Part shown: one piece after another, positions 1-9,597 of the stretch | Layout: every line of letters starts with the position of its first letter | Numbering within the stretch: the stretch's first letter is position 1 | NCBI RefSeq assembly: GCF_900109175.1 | Contig: NZ_FNZE01000001.1 | Location: forward strand, 372,001 to 436,000 | Length of the DNA stretch: 64,000 bases | DNA from: Pseudomonas linyingensis | GTDB lineage: Bacteria > Pseudomonadota > Gammaproteobacteria > Pseudomonadales > Pseudomonadaceae | Direction of reading: 5' to 3' | Made by a program: the position numbers and the translations under genes | Notes under the pieces: model-generated | Told to the model about the DNA's origin: nothing | Seen by the model: only the letters and a program-made list of their open reading frames with translations | Databases searched by the model: none

Positions 1-1
1 G

Positions 2-112
2 ATCAACAGCTGGGCTTCCCTGCACCTCAAGGGTGAATGGGACCAGTTGCGTGGCGAGCAGGGCGATGTCGACGAGTCGACCTACAGCGTCGGCTTTGGC
101 GTCGGCTGGTAA
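2..112 (+). CDS. C-terminal end of an outer-membrane beta-barrel protein (partial)
   Basis: Only the last 36 codons lie in the window, ending at the TAA at 110-112. The peptide alternates polar and hydrophobic residues (for example SLHLKGEWDQL and TYSVGFGVGW) and ends in an aromatic residue. That is the usual pattern of the last transmembrane strand of an outer-membrane barrel, where the terminal aromatic is the BAM recognition signal. From memory, the gene next to the SDR gene in P. aeruginosa encodes a YfaZ-like outer-membrane protein, which would fit, but the family cannot be confirmed from this fragment. The gene converges on the SDR gene that follows. Confidence 0.6.
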   Translation: MNSWASLHLKGEWDQLRGEQGDVDESTYSVGFGVGW

Positions 113-151
113 GCAAGCCGGAGCGGGCAGGCGCGCCGCTCCGGCTGGGCC

Positions 152-910
152 TTACAGGCGGATGCCGCCATCCACCTCGATCACGCGACCGGTGAAATAG
201 TCGTTCTCGAAGATGAACGCCGCGGCGCTGGCAATCTCCTCCGGCTCTCCCAGACGCTTGGTCGGGATGCCCGAGGCCAGCTTCTCCAAGGCTTCGGGCT
301 TCATGCTGGCCACCATGTCGGTGGCGATGAAGCCGGGGGCAATGGCGCCGACGCGGATGCCGTAGCGCGCCAGCTCCTTGGCCCAGACCACGGTGAGCGA
401 GGCCACCGCGGCCTTGGCCGCGCTGTAGTTGCTCTGGCCCATGTTGCCGGCGCGCGAGACCGAGGAGATGTTGACGATCGTGCCCGCGCATTTCAGCTCG
501 ATCATCTTCGCCGCCACTTCGCGGCTGCAGAGGAACACGCCGGTCAGGTTGACGTCGATCACCGCCTGCCACTGCGCCAGGGGCAGCTTCTGGATCTCGC
601 CGTCCTTGACCTTGAGCAGCAGGCCGTCACGCAGGATGCCGGCGTTGTTGATCAGGCCGTGGATGGCGCCGAAGTCGGCGGCTACCTGTTGCACCATGCG
701 CTCGACCTGGGCTTCGTCGGCGACGTTGCAGATATAGGCGCGCGCCTCGACACCGTTGGCCTGGCAGGCGTTGACTGCCAGCTCCAGCTTTTCCGGGTTG
801 AGATCGATTAGTGCCAGTTTTGCACCGCGGCAGGATAGGTATTCGGCCATGGCTCGGCCGAGACCCTGGCCGCCGCCGGTAATGATGATGACTTTGTCTT
901 TCAGTTGCAT
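152..910 (-). CDS. SDR-family oxidoreductase (FabG-like)
   Basis: This 252-residue classical short-chain dehydrogenase reduces or oxidises a carbonyl/hydroxyl with NAD(P)H in the cytoplasm; the substrate is unknown. The N-terminal Rossmann motif TGGGQGLG is at residues 11-18, NNAG at 88-91, Asn121 in the NLTG motif, catalytic Ser149 or Ser150, and YSAAK with Tyr162 and Lys166. The length matches the family (about 250). The start at 910 (MQLKDKV) was chosen because the nucleotide-binding strand begins straight after it; the open frame reaches further upstream but that part shows no family features. It resembles 3-oxoacyl-ACP reductases, but it is outside any fatty-acid operon, so a dedicated fatty-acid role is not supported. 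Confidence 0.85.
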   Translation of the reverse strand: MQLKDKVIIITGGGQGLGRAMAEYLSCRGAKLALIDLNPEKLELAVNACQANGVEARAYICNVADEAQVERMVQQVAADFGAIHGLINNAGILRDGLLLKVKDGEIQKLPLAQWQAVIDVNLTGVFLCSREVAAKMIELKCAGTIVNISSVSRAGNMGQSNYSAAKAAVASLTVVWAKELARYGIRVGAIAPGFIATDMVASMKPEALEKLASGIPTKRLGEPEEIASAAAFIFENDYFTGRVIEVDGGIRL

Positions 911-1191
911 GAGGAAATCCCCACCGCTTGAGTGTTCTAGGGCCTCGCGGGCGTTTCGGGAAATCCGGAAAGGCCTGTCCGTTGCAACGGATTCTTTGCG
1001 AGGGGGCATGCTTCGAGCGTCTTGTGCAGTGCAGCATGTCCGCGCTGGGGGGTCAAGAATAATTCACCCGTTTGCGGGGCGTCGGCTGATGGTTGGGCGA
1101 CGGGCGGTGGCGCGTTGTCTTGAATTTGTCGAGCGCCGACGCCATTTCATGTCACATTGGGGTGTCATGCCCGCCAAGGAAAATCGACGCG

Positions 1192-1662
1192 ATGCGCGTA
1201 CTGCTGTTCGTCTTCATCCTCTTTCCGCTGCTCGAGCTGGCCTTGCTGATCAAGGTCGGCAGCAGTATCGGCGTGCTGACCACCCTGCTGCTGGTGATCG
1301 CCAGCGCACTGGTTGGTGGCTTCCTGTTGCGCATCGCCGGTCCGGCGACCGCCTGGCGTGCCCGCGCCCGCCTGCTCAGCGGCGAGGCGCCGGAGCAGGA
1401 GATGCTCGACGGCCTGTTGATGGCTCTCGGCGGCTTCCTGCTGCTGCTGCCGGGCTTTCTCAGCGACGTGCTCGGCGTGCTGTGCCTGCTGCCGTTCACC
1501 CGCCACCTGCTGCGCAAGCGCCTCGGCCTGCGCGCGCAGCGCTTTGCCCAGTCCTCTACGCACGCCGATCACTCCGCCGGAGCTGCCCAGCCTGGTCAGG
1601 AGGCGCCGAAACAGTCGCGTCCGCAGATCATCGAAGGCGAGTGGGAACGTCGCGACGACTGA
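1192..1662 (+). CDS. fxsA: FxsA family inner-membrane protein
   Basis: This 156-residue membrane protein belongs to the FxsA family, named after the E. coli protein that relieves F-plasmid exclusion of phage T7. Its normal cellular role is unclear. Hydrophobic segments lie at about residues 3-20, 26-46 and 80-103, followed by a basic, then hydrophilic tail rich in Gln and Ala. The ATG at 1192 has an AAGGA Shine-Dalgarno about 9 bases upstream, and the conserved start MRVLLFVFILFPLLELALL follows directly. It lies immediately before groES in the same direction, as in other pseudomonads, but the groESL promoter lies after its stop, so the two probably have separate transcripts. Confidence 0.9.
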   Translation: MRVLLFVFILFPLLELALLIKVGSSIGVLTTLLLVIASALVGGFLLRIAGPATAWRARARLLSGEAPEQEMLDGLLMALGGFLLLLPGFLSDVLGVLCLLPFTRHLLRKRLGLRAQRFAQSSTHADHSAGAAQPGQEAPKQSRPQIIEGEWERRDD

Positions 1663-1679
1663 TTTTTTTTCGATTGCCC

Positions 1680-1707
1680 CTTGAAATGCCCTTGCCGGCC
1701 CTTATGT
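1680..1707 (+). promoter_or_regulatory. Probable sigma-32 (heat-shock) promoter of groESL
   Basis: CTTGAAA at 1680-1686 matches the sigma-32 -35 element. After 12 to 13 bases, CCCTTATGT at 1699-1707 resembles the CCCCATNT -10 element. It lies about 145 bases upstream of groES, leaving a long untranslated leader that includes a GC-rich inverted region around 1755-1785. The spacing and both half-sites fit known groE promoters. The assignment is by motif only. Confidence 0.65.
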
Positions 1708-1852
1708 AGCGGTCAGCGCAGGATTGCTGTCGCAGTCGCTGCCCAGACTTCAACGACGTGCCTGGCACGTCGTCCCCGGCAATGCCGGAATCTACCAACC
1801 CGCCGGTGAGCATCACCGGACGCTGGAAACAACCTGTTAGGAGAGATCGACA

Positions 1853-2146
1853 ATGAAGCTTCGTCCTCTGCATGACCGCGTCGTGATTCGTCGCAGCGAA
1901 GAAGAAACCAAGACCGCAGGCGGCATCGTGCTGCCGGGCTCCGCTGCCGAGAAGCCGAACCAGGGTGAAGTCGTCGCGGTCGGTGCCGGTCGCGTGCTGG
2001 ACAACGGCGAAGTGCGTCCGCTGGCAGTGAAGGTGGGTGACAAGGTGGTGTTCGGCCCGTACTCCGGCAGCAACACCATCAAGGTCGACGGTGAAGACCT
2101 GCTGGTGATGGCCGAGAGCGAAATCCTCGCCGTGCTGGAAGCCTGA
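1853..2146 (+). CDS. groES: Co-chaperonin GroES (Cpn10)
   Basis: This is the 97-residue lid of the GroEL folding chamber in the cytoplasm, where seven copies cap one GroEL ring. The sequence starts [14 protein letters not shown], carries the mobile-loop region [16 protein letters not shown] at about residues 16-31, and ends in the usual [10 protein letters not shown]. The length is exactly that of the family. The start has a strong AGGAGA site about 8 bases upstream. groEL follows 49 bases downstream, and the two form the standard bicistronic heat-shock operon. Confidence 0.98.
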   Translation: MKLRPLHDRVVIRRSEEETKTAGGIVLPGSAAEKPNQGEVVAVGAGRVLDNGEVRPLAVKVGDKVVFGPYSGSNTIKVDGEDLLVMAESEILAVLEA

Positions 2147-2174
2147 GTCACCGTCCCTTTTCCGCATTCACTGA

Positions 2175-3836
<1,662 letters not shown>

Positions 3837-3863
3837 GCCGACCGGCCTCCAGCTCCATAGCTG

Positions 3864-3893
3864 AAAAAACCCGCGCCTGGCGCGGGTTTTTTT
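3864..3893 (+). terminator. Rho-independent terminator of groESL
   Basis: The stem CCCGCGCC / GGCGCGGG with a very short loop is flanked by six A's before and seven T's after, so it can act in both directions. It lies 27 bases after the groEL stop and also faces the end of the convergent PAP2 gene. Confidence 0.95.
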
Positions 3894-3940
3894 ATGAGGC
3901 GGATTTCTGCCTCCGGGCGCAAAGTCGGTGTGTCGGGATG

Positions 3941-4690
3941 TCAGCCCACGTTTTCCACCGCTCGCGTGGCTGGGGCCGGCTGCGGGGTTGGTTGGGCCTG
4001 ACGGTAGAGGATCAGGCGATAGCAGCCCAGGCAGATCAGCCAGTCGAACAGCGCGGTCCACACGTTGTGCGAGAGGAAGTGCGCGCCCTGCATCACCCGG
4101 CCCAGCGAAAACACCGAGCCCAGGGTCAGCGCGAACAGCAGCGCGGCGCGCGCCAGGCGCGGACGGCGGTCGCGCAGCACGAAGTACAGAGCGAACAGGG
4201 TGAAGCCGCTGCTGGCATGCCCGCCTGGCCAGCAACGTCCGGCCTTGTCCACCACCGGGGCGCGTTCGCCTAGCAGCGGGCTATAGGTTTCGCTGCCGCC
4301 ATACTGGGTCAGGCTCCACGGGCAGTGCACGCCGGTGAGAGTCTTCACCGGATTGACCAGCGCAGTCGACAGCGCCATCGCCAGCACCAGATAGCCGAAT
4401 GAGCGGCGCCAGGCCGCCCATGGCCGGTACAGCCAGCTGGACAGCAGGCCGGCGATCGCCAGCACGCCGATGAGGATCACGGCCTGCTTGGCGCGGTTGT
4501 GCAGGAGGTTTTCGAGGAAGTAGCTGTGTCCGCCGACAAAGCCGACGCCGGGTTGATAGAACAGGTCGGTCAGGGCGAAGTCGAAGCGGGTCGGCTCGAA
4601 CGCCAGCATCAGCAGCATTAGCGCCAGCGGCAGACCCACCGCCAGCCAGGTGCGCAGGGGGCGCGAGGCATCCCGAGTCAAGGGGGACAT
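3941..4690 (-). CDS. PAP2-family membrane phosphatase
   Basis: This 249-residue polytopic inner-membrane protein belongs to the type 2 phosphatidic acid phosphatase family, which removes phosphate from lipid phosphates such as phosphatidate, undecaprenyl diphosphate or lipid A. The three family motifs are present: KTLTGVHCPW (motif 1), WPGGHASSG (motif 2, PSGH-like) and GRVMQGAHFLSHNVW (motif 3 with the catalytic His). About five or six hydrophobic segments are seen. The start ATG overlaps the stop of the upstream LTA-synthase-like gene (ATGA), so the two are translationally coupled. That suggests it processes the lipid product or by-product of that transferase. The exact substrate cannot be told from sequence. 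Confidence 0.88.
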   Translation of the reverse strand: MSPLTRDASRPLRTWLAVGLPLALMLLMLAFEPTRFDFALTDLFYQPGVGFVGGHSYFLENLLHNRAKQAVILIGVLAIAGLLSSWLYRPWAAWRRSFGYLVLAMALSTALVNPVKTLTGVHCPWSLTQYGGSETYSPLLGERAPVVDKAGRCWPGGHASSGFTLFALYFVLRDRRPRLARAALLFALTLGSVFSLGRVMQGAHFLSHNVWTALFDWLICLGCYRLILYRQAQPTPQPAPATRAVENVG

Positions 4691-6669
4691 CAGTTGGCGG
4701 CCTCCGCGTTGCGGGTGAGGCCGAAGGCGGTCGTGAGCGGCGCTTTGCCGCGCCAGCTCAGCAGGCCGTGGCTGAAGCCGTAGCTGGCGGTCTGGTAGTA
4801 GGCGATGTCGCGGTCGATCAGGGCGTCGTCGCGTCCGGCGGCGTGCTCGCGGCTGGCGCCGAGGGCATCGTCGTGGCGGCGCATCAGCCGGTTCGGGCTG
4901 AGGATCGCCAGGTTCTGGCCGTCGAACAGGCCCAGATGCTGGTAGTTGCCGATCAGCACCCGCGGCGCAGTGCTATGGGGCTGCAGCAGATTGCGGCCGA
5001 AGAAGGTCGACTGGTAGTCCAGGCCGAGCAGGCCGAGCAGGGTCGGCGCCAGGTCGATCTGGCTGGCCAGTTGGCCGTCCTCGCGGGCGTCGATCCACTT
5101 GGGCGCGTAGACGAACAGCGGAATGTGGTAGTTGGCCACCGGCAGGTCCTCCATCCCGGCGCTGCCGGCGCAGTGGTCGGCGACGAAGACGAATACGGTG
5201 TCGTCGAACCAGGGCTTCAGGCGTGCCTTGGCGAGGAAGTCGCCGATCGCCCAGTCGGTGTACTTCACTGCGCCTTCGCGTCCGTCACCCGAGGCGATGT
5301 CGATGCGTCCGTCCGGATAGGTGTAGGGGCGGTGGTTGGAGGTGGTCATCAACTGCAACAGGAACGGCTTGCCGGCGGCATGGTCGGCGTCGGCGACCTT
5401 CATCGCCTGGGTATAGAGGTCCTCGTCGGCGATACCCCAGGCGTTGGCGAAGTGGATGTCCTCTTCCGGCACGCTACTCTGGTCGACGATGCGGTAGCCG
5501 TTGCCGCCGAAGAAGGCGTTCATGTTGTCGAAGTAGCCGCGTCCGCCGTAGACGAACACGCTGTCGTAGCCCTGGGCACCGAGCTGCTGGCCGAGGCTGG
5601 CGAAGCCGCTTTCGCGTCCGATGCGCTTGACGATGGAGCGCCCGGGGGTCGGTGGCATCGACAGGGTGATGGCTTCCAGGCCGCGGTCGGTACGGGTGCC
5701 GGTGGCGTAGAAGTTGTTGAAGAACAGGCTTTGCTGGCGCAGGCGGTCGAGGTTCGGGGTCAGGCCGCGAGTGTCGCCGAAGCTGCCGAGGTACTTGGCC
5801 GACAGGCTCTCGATGGTCACCAGTACCACGTTGAGCTTGGCCGGCGGGCCGGGGTTGTCGATCTGCCGGCGGATATCCAGCGGCTCCCCGTCATTGAAAC
5901 GAGCATTGGGTTCCTGCAGTTCCTCGCGCAGGAGCGCGGAGACTTTCGCCTCGTCCAGCGTCGGGTAGAACTGCTGGTAGTCCAGCTCGTTGTTGCGGAA
6001 GGCGGCGAAGAACTGGTAAGGGCCGTTGCTGGCCAGTTCGTGCTGGTAGGCGTTGCCGCCGAGGCCGCGCGGATGCTGCTGGTCGAGCGCGGCGAAGCCA
6101 AGGCCACTGCAGGCGGCAAGCAGGGCGAAACCGACCAGGCGCTGGCGCAGCAACGGCAGTTCGCCGTCCAGGGCGCGGCGCACCAGCGGGCGCAGGGCGA
6201 ACGTCAGGCCGATGGCCAGCACGGCGATGGCGCCGAGCAGACGGAGCACCGGGTAGGACTCGAGGATGTTGTGGATCACTTCCTCCGAGTAGACCAGGTA
6301 GTCGACGGCGATGAAGTTGAAACGCACGCCGAACTCGTCCCAGAACAGCCATTCGGCCAGGGCGCTGAACAGCATGGCGAACAGGCTGACGGCCAGCAGG
6401 CCGTATAGCCACAGCTGGTGGCCGCGGTGGCGCCACAGTCCGGCGGGGCACAGCAGCAGGTACAGGCCCAGCGGCACGGCGGCATAGGTGAGGAAGCCGA
6501 GGTCGTAGGCCAGCCCGGTCAGATACAGGCCGGGCAGATCGGACAGCGGCACGGCGGCCGCCGACCAGTGGCCGACCAGCAGCAGGCTGCGGGTCAGGGT
6601 GAACAGGCCGAGCCAGCAGCCGAGGAGCAGTGACAGATAACGCAGCGGGGCGGAGCGCAACAGCGACAT
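4690..6669 (-). CDS. LTA synthase-like sulfatase-fold transferase, inner membrane
   Basis: This 659-residue alkaline-phosphatase/sulfatase superfamily protein has about five N-terminal membrane helices (roughly residues 10-200) and a periplasmic catalytic domain from about residue 275. NVVLVTIESLSAKYLG supplies the metal-ligand Glu. The segment ATGTRTDRGLEA carries the probable nucleophile Thr, and FVFVADHC carries the Asp/His metal ligands. Gram-positive LtaS uses phosphatidylglycerol as a glycerol-phosphate donor. In gram-negatives, relatives (OpgB, EptA, CptA) decorate glucans or lipid A, so a phosphoglycerol or phosphoethanolamine transfer in the periplasm is likely. It is the first gene of a two-gene operon with the PAP2 phosphatase. 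A ColR-box-like sequence lies 70 bases upstream of its start. Confidence 0.85.
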   Translation of the reverse strand: MSLLRSAPLRYLSLLLGCWLGLFTLTRSLLLVGHWSAAAVPLSDLPGLYLTGLAYDLGFLTYAAVPLGLYLLLCPAGLWRHRGHQLWLYGLLAVSLFAMLFSALAEWLFWDEFGVRFNFIAVDYLVYSEEVIHNILESYPVLRLLGAIAVLAIGLTFALRPLVRRALDGELPLLRQRLVGFALLAACSGLGFAALDQQHPRGLGGNAYQHELASNGPYQFFAAFRNNELDYQQFYPTLDEAKVSALLREELQEPNARFNDGEPLDIRRQIDNPGPPAKLNVVLVTIESLSAKYLGSFGDTRGLTPNLDRLRQQSLFFNNFYATGTRTDRGLEAITLSMPPTPGRSIVKRIGRESGFASLGQQLGAQGYDSVFVYGGRGYFDNMNAFFGGNGYRIVDQSSVPEEDIHFANAWGIADEDLYTQAMKVADADHAAGKPFLLQLMTTSNHRPYTYPDGRIDIASGDGREGAVKYTDWAIGDFLAKARLKPWFDDTVFVFVADHCAGSAGMEDLPVANYHIPLFVYAPKWIDAREDGQLASQIDLAPTLLGLLGLDYQSTFFGRNLLQPHSTAPRVLIGNYQHLGLFDGQNLAILSPNRLMRRHDDALGASREHAAGRDDALIDRDIAYYQTASYGFSHGLLSWRGKAPLTTAFGLTRNAEAAN

Positions 6670-6738
6670 GGGACAGTTCCAGACCGGTTTGACGCGCGCA
6701 GCCTGCGCCCGGTACTGTCGCAGCGATGTGAATGGTCA

Positions 6739-6754
6739 GTGAAAAAAGTGTCAA
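6739..6754 (-). promoter_or_regulatory. Candidate ColR-binding box in the transferase/colR divergent region
   Basis: Read on the minus strand the site is TTGACACTTTTTTCAC. It fits the ColR consensus recalled from P. putida work (YYNASNNYTTTTTCAC) at every defined position. It continues into a second half-site, so that TTTCAC-N5-ATTCAC forms an 11-base direct repeat (6726 to 6754 region), the usual geometry for OmpR-type regulators. It reads toward the LTA-synthase-like gene, starting 70 bases upstream of its ATG, and lies 82 bases upstream of colR on the other side. Confidence 0.65.
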
Positions 6755-6836
6755 ACCGGGGTGGCGTCGATTACCTTGGCGCCCCTTAAGAATCTCCTAA
6801 ACCTGCCGTGCGACTCTTGGGGTACGAGGTGACTGC

Positions 6837-7526
6837 ATGCGTATCCTGTTGGTCGAAGACAATCGCGACATCCTGGCCAATCTGGCCGACTATCTGGAGC
6901 TCAAGGGCTACAGCGTCGACTGCGCCCAAGACGGGCTTTCCGGCCTGAACCTGGCCACCAGCGGGCACTACGACCTGCTGGTGCTCGACGTGATGCTACC
7001 GGGACTGGACGGCTACAGCTTGTGCCGGCGTCTGCGCGATGAAGCGCGCAGCGCGGTGCCGGTGATCATGCTCACCGCCCGCGACCAGCTCGACGATCGC
7101 CTGCAGGGCTTCAAGGCCGGCGCCGACGACTACCTGATCAAGCCGTTCGCCCTCAGCGAGCTGGCTGCGCGCATCGAGGCGGTGCTGCGCCGCAGCCAGG
7201 GTGCCGCCCGGCGCCTGCTGCAGGTAGCCGACCTCAGCTACGACCTCGATACCCTGGAGGTGAGTCGTGCCGGCTGCCGCCTCAAGCTCAACCCGCTGGG
7301 CCTCAAGCTGCTGGCCCTGCTGATGCAGAAGAGCCCCCATGTGCTGCGCCGCGAAGCGCTCGAGGAAGCGCTGTGGGGCGACGACTGCCCGGACAGCGAC
7401 AGCCTGCGCAGCCACATCCACCAACTGCGCCAGGTGATCGACAAGCCGTTCCCGCGGCCGCTGCTGCACACCGTGCATGGTGTCGGCTACCGTCTGGTGG
7501 AGAACGGCGATGGCGTTCAAGCCTAG
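6837..7526 (+). CDS. colR: Response regulator ColR (OmpR/PhoB type)
   Basis: This 229-residue DNA-binding response regulator has a receiver domain (residues 1-115) with acidic residues near positions 8-9, phospho-acceptor Asp51 in LLVLDVMLPG, Thr79 region MLTARD and Lys101 in LIKPF. The winged-helix domain (about 125-225) ends in LLHTVHGVGYRLVE. It is assigned as ColR because it is followed by a ColS-like kinase and a small methyltransferase close to groEL, an arrangement known in Pseudomonas. ColRS responds to excess iron, zinc and other envelope stress and controls lipid A modification genes. GAGGT lies 6 bases before the ATG. The gene overlaps colS by 17 bases. Confidence 0.88.
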   Translation: MRILLVEDNRDILANLADYLELKGYSVDCAQDGLSGLNLATSGHYDLLVLDVMLPGLDGYSLCRRLRDEARSAVPVIMLTARDQLDDRLQGFKAGADDYLIKPFALSELAARIEAVLRRSQGAARRLLQVADLSYDLDTLEVSRAGCRLKLNPLGLKLLALLMQKSPHVLRREALEEALWGDDCPDSDSLRSHIHQLRQVIDKPFPRPLLHTVHGVGYRLVENGDGVQA

Positions 7527-8787
7527 CCTGACCCAGCGCATCGTCATCGCCTTCGCGCTGATGAGCCTGCTGGTGGCCGGAGCCTTCGCGCTGGGCATGG
7601 TGGGCATGGTGCACGTGGTCGAGGAGCGCCTGCTGACGGCCCAGCTGGGTCGCGACCTCGACCGCCTGCTGAAGATGGAAACCATGGACGAGTGGCGTGC
7701 GCAGCCGCGTGCCGACCAGCTGTTCCACTTCAGCGGCGGCGAGGAGGAGTTCGCCCTGCCCGAGGATGTCGCCGGAGTGGGCGAGGGGTTCCATGAGCTG
7801 TTCCGTGGCGAGCTGTCCTATCACGCCATTGTCCGCCTGGTGGACGGCCGCCGCTACGTGCTGCTGCAGGACCAGAGCGATTTCGAGCGCCGCGAGAATC
7901 TGATGTATGTGGTGGTGCTGGTGGCCTTCCTGCTCAGCGTGCTGGTGGCGATCCTGCTGGGCTGGCTGTTGGCGCGCCAGGTGCTGGCGCCGGTGATCCG
8001 TCTGGCCCACCAGGTGCGTCACCGTGACCAGCTGCTGGCGCTGGCTCCGCCGCTGGCTCCGGATTATGCCCCGGATGAGGTTGGCCAGCTGGCGGTGGCA
8101 TTCGATGCCACCCTCAGCCAGTTGCGCCAGACCCTCGAGCGCGAGCAGCTGTTCACCAGTGATGTCAGCCACGAGCTGCGCACGCCGCTGATGGTGCTGG
8201 CCAGCTCCTGCGAGCTGCTGCTCGAGAGCCCGACGCTGGATGGAGCGGCGCGGCGCCAGGTGCAGCGCATCGCGCGTGCCACGGATGAGATGGGCGAGCT
8301 GGTGCAGACCTTCCTGCAACTGGCGCGGGCGCAGTCCGGTCAAGCCGAGAGGACGCCGCAGGCGACCCTGCGTCAGGTGGCCGACGAGCAGCTGGCGCAC
8401 TGGCGCGAGCCGATCGAGGCCAAGGGCTTGCGCCTGGACTACCTGCCGGGCAACGACGCCTCCACCCGCTACAACGCGCCACTGCTGCGCGCCGTGCTGG
8501 GCAACCTGCTGCGCAACGCCTGGCACTACACCGAACGCGGGCATATTCGCCTGAATCTCACGGCCGCGGGCTTCAGCGTCGAGGACAGCGGCGCCGGAAT
8601 TCCCGAGGCCCTGCGCCAGTCGGTGTTCGAGCCGTTCGTGCGTGGCAGTGCCGAGCGCGGCGACGGCCTTGGCCTCGGTCTGTCTTTGGTGCAGCGCATC
8701 TGTGCCCAGGAGGGCTGGTGGATTCGCCTGCTGCCGGCAGAGCCCCACGGTTGCCGCTTCGAGGTCACGCTGCGCCGCGACCTTTGA
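7510..8787 (+). CDS. colS: Sensor histidine kinase ColS
   Basis: This 425-residue inner-membrane kinase has TM1 at about residues 10-30, a periplasmic loop of about 100 residues, TM2 at about 131-153, a HAMP-like linker, the H-box SHELRTPL, the N-box NLLRNAWHY, and G-boxes EDSGAGIP and GLGLGLS. The short periplasmic loop carries His35, Glu38, His95, Glu96, His105 and the ExxE motif ERRE at 126-129. As recalled, these are the positions reported to matter for Fe(III) sensing in P. putida ColS, so metal sensing is likely kept. The start at 7510 sits inside the 3' end of colR, which implies coupled translation. The second ColR-box candidate overlaps its stop codon. Confidence 0.88.
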   Translation: MAFKPSLTQRIVIAFALMSLLVAGAFALGMVGMVHVVEERLLTAQLGRDLDRLLKMETMDEWRAQPRADQLFHFSGGEEEFALPEDVAGVGEGFHELFRGELSYHAIVRLVDGRRYVLLQDQSDFERRENLMYVVVLVAFLLSVLVAILLGWLLARQVLAPVIRLAHQVRHRDQLLALAPPLAPDYAPDEVGQLAVAFDATLSQLRQTLEREQLFTSDVSHELRTPLMVLASSCELLLESPTLDGAARRQVQRIARATDEMGELVQTFLQLARAQSGQAERTPQATLRQVADEQLAHWREPIEAKGLRLDYLPGNDASTRYNAPLLRAVLGNLLRNAWHYTERGHIRLNLTAAGFSVEDSGAGIPEALRQSVFEPFVRGSAERGDGLGLGLSLVQRICAQEGWWIRLLPAEPHGCRFEVTLRRDL

Positions 8788-8799
8788 CGTTTTTTTCAC
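8784..8799 (+). promoter_or_regulatory. Candidate ColR-binding box upstream of the methyltransferase gene
   Basis: TTGACGTTTTTTTCAC at 8784-8799 again fits the recalled ColR consensus fully. It is followed by a second half-site (TTTTCAC at 8804-8810), giving TTTCAC-N5-TTTCAC with 11-base phasing. The site overlaps the colS stop codon and lies 70 bases upstream of the methyltransferase ATG. That is the same distance as the other box from its gene. Confidence 0.65.
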
Positions 8800-8869
8800 A
8801 TTCTTTTCACCTTGGCGTGATGGCCTGGCGGTTAGCGTGGCCCGTCATTTTCAACGTGGACCGCTGCGT

Positions 8870-9496
8870 ATGGATCGATCCCGCCCCGCCAAGCCGGAAC
8901 TCGTGTGCTCGGCCGATCACGCGAGCGCCTCGCCCTGTCCGGACGGGATCCTGGTCGGCCTGGGCAAGCGTCTGTACCGCTGGCGCAAGGCGCGGCTTGT
9001 CCGTCGTGCATTGCGCCAGGCTGACGAACCGAACCTGGTCCTCGATCTGTCGCACGAAACGGGTAGCTTCTGGCCAGTGCTGGCCGAGCACGGCAATCGG
9101 GTGATTCTCGCCGCGACGGCCTCGCCGGAGAGCCTGAGTGCCGCGCTGGGCGCCCAGCCCGCCGCGCTGGCAGCCCGGGTCAAGGGTATTCAGGGGGGCG
9201 CGGCTGCCATCCAGCTGCACGACAACGCGGTCGACAGCATCTTCTGTCTGGGCCTGTTGCCGCTACTCGCCGAGGCGGATCAGCGCCTGGCCATCCTGCG
9301 CGAGTTGCGTCGGGTCACCCGCGATACGCTGATCGTCTCCTTGCAGTTGGACGGCTGGCGGCGGAGGGGGATCGGCGTCAAGCGGGAGACCATCGAAGAG
9401 GAGGTCGGTCGCGTCGGATTCGATATCGTCGGGCGTTATGGTTTTTTGCCAGGTTGTTCCACATTGTGGGTCTATGTGTTGCGCAAGGAAGACTGA
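8870..9496 (+). CDS. SAM-dependent methyltransferase-like protein linked to ColRS
   Basis: This 208-residue protein has a class I methyltransferase outline. NLVLDLSHETGSFWPVLAE at about residues 55-73 is the SAM-binding strand-loop region. NAVDSIFCLGLLPLLAEAD is the equivalent of the acidic motif, followed by LRRVTRDTLIVSLQLDGW. The glycine-rich loop is degenerate (SHETG instead of GxGxG), so catalysis is not certain. From memory the same gene follows colS in P. aeruginosa. The start at 8870 is the first ATG that leaves room for the ColR box and a promoter; its ribosome site is weak. It probably acts in the cytoplasm; the substrate is unknown. Confidence 0.7.
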   Translation: MDRSRPAKPELVCSADHASASPCPDGILVGLGKRLYRWRKARLVRRALRQADEPNLVLDLSHETGSFWPVLAEHGNRVILAATASPESLSAALGAQPAALAARVKGIQGGAAAIQLHDNAVDSIFCLGLLPLLAEADQRLAILRELRRVTRDTLIVSLQLDGWRRRGIGVKRETIEEEVGRVGFDIVGRYGFLPGCSTLWVYVLRKED

Positions 9497-9498
9497 AG

Positions 9499-9597
9499 AT
9501 GAGCGGATTGCTCGAATCAACACCACCTCCGGCTCCTGTGCGTCCTGATTGGCGACCTGACGGTCGCAGCTTCCATCACAGTGCGAGACATGCATGA
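9499..9597 (+). CDS. Possible 32-residue leader peptide before ugd
   Basis: A short open frame starts with ATG at 9499, eight bases after a very good AAGGAA ribosome site, and its TGA at 9595 overlaps the ugd ATG at 9594 (ATGA). The peptide begins MSGLLESTPPPAPVRP and has no signal or membrane segment. The strong ribosome site and coupled stop suggest it is translated, either as a small protein or just to couple ugd translation to the upstream gene. No family is recognised. It may be chance. Confidence 0.35.
   Translation: MSGLLESTPPPAPVRPDWRPDGRSFHHSARHA

Noticed and set aside
1150-1172. A PhoB-like pair (TGTCAC and TGTCAT) before fxsA
   Set aside because: Spacing is 13 bases, not the 11 of the Pho box.
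9499-9530. A tRNA-like arm (CTCGAATCAA) before ugd
   Set aside because: No cloverleaf can be folded around it; also no other tRNA signature was seen in the window.
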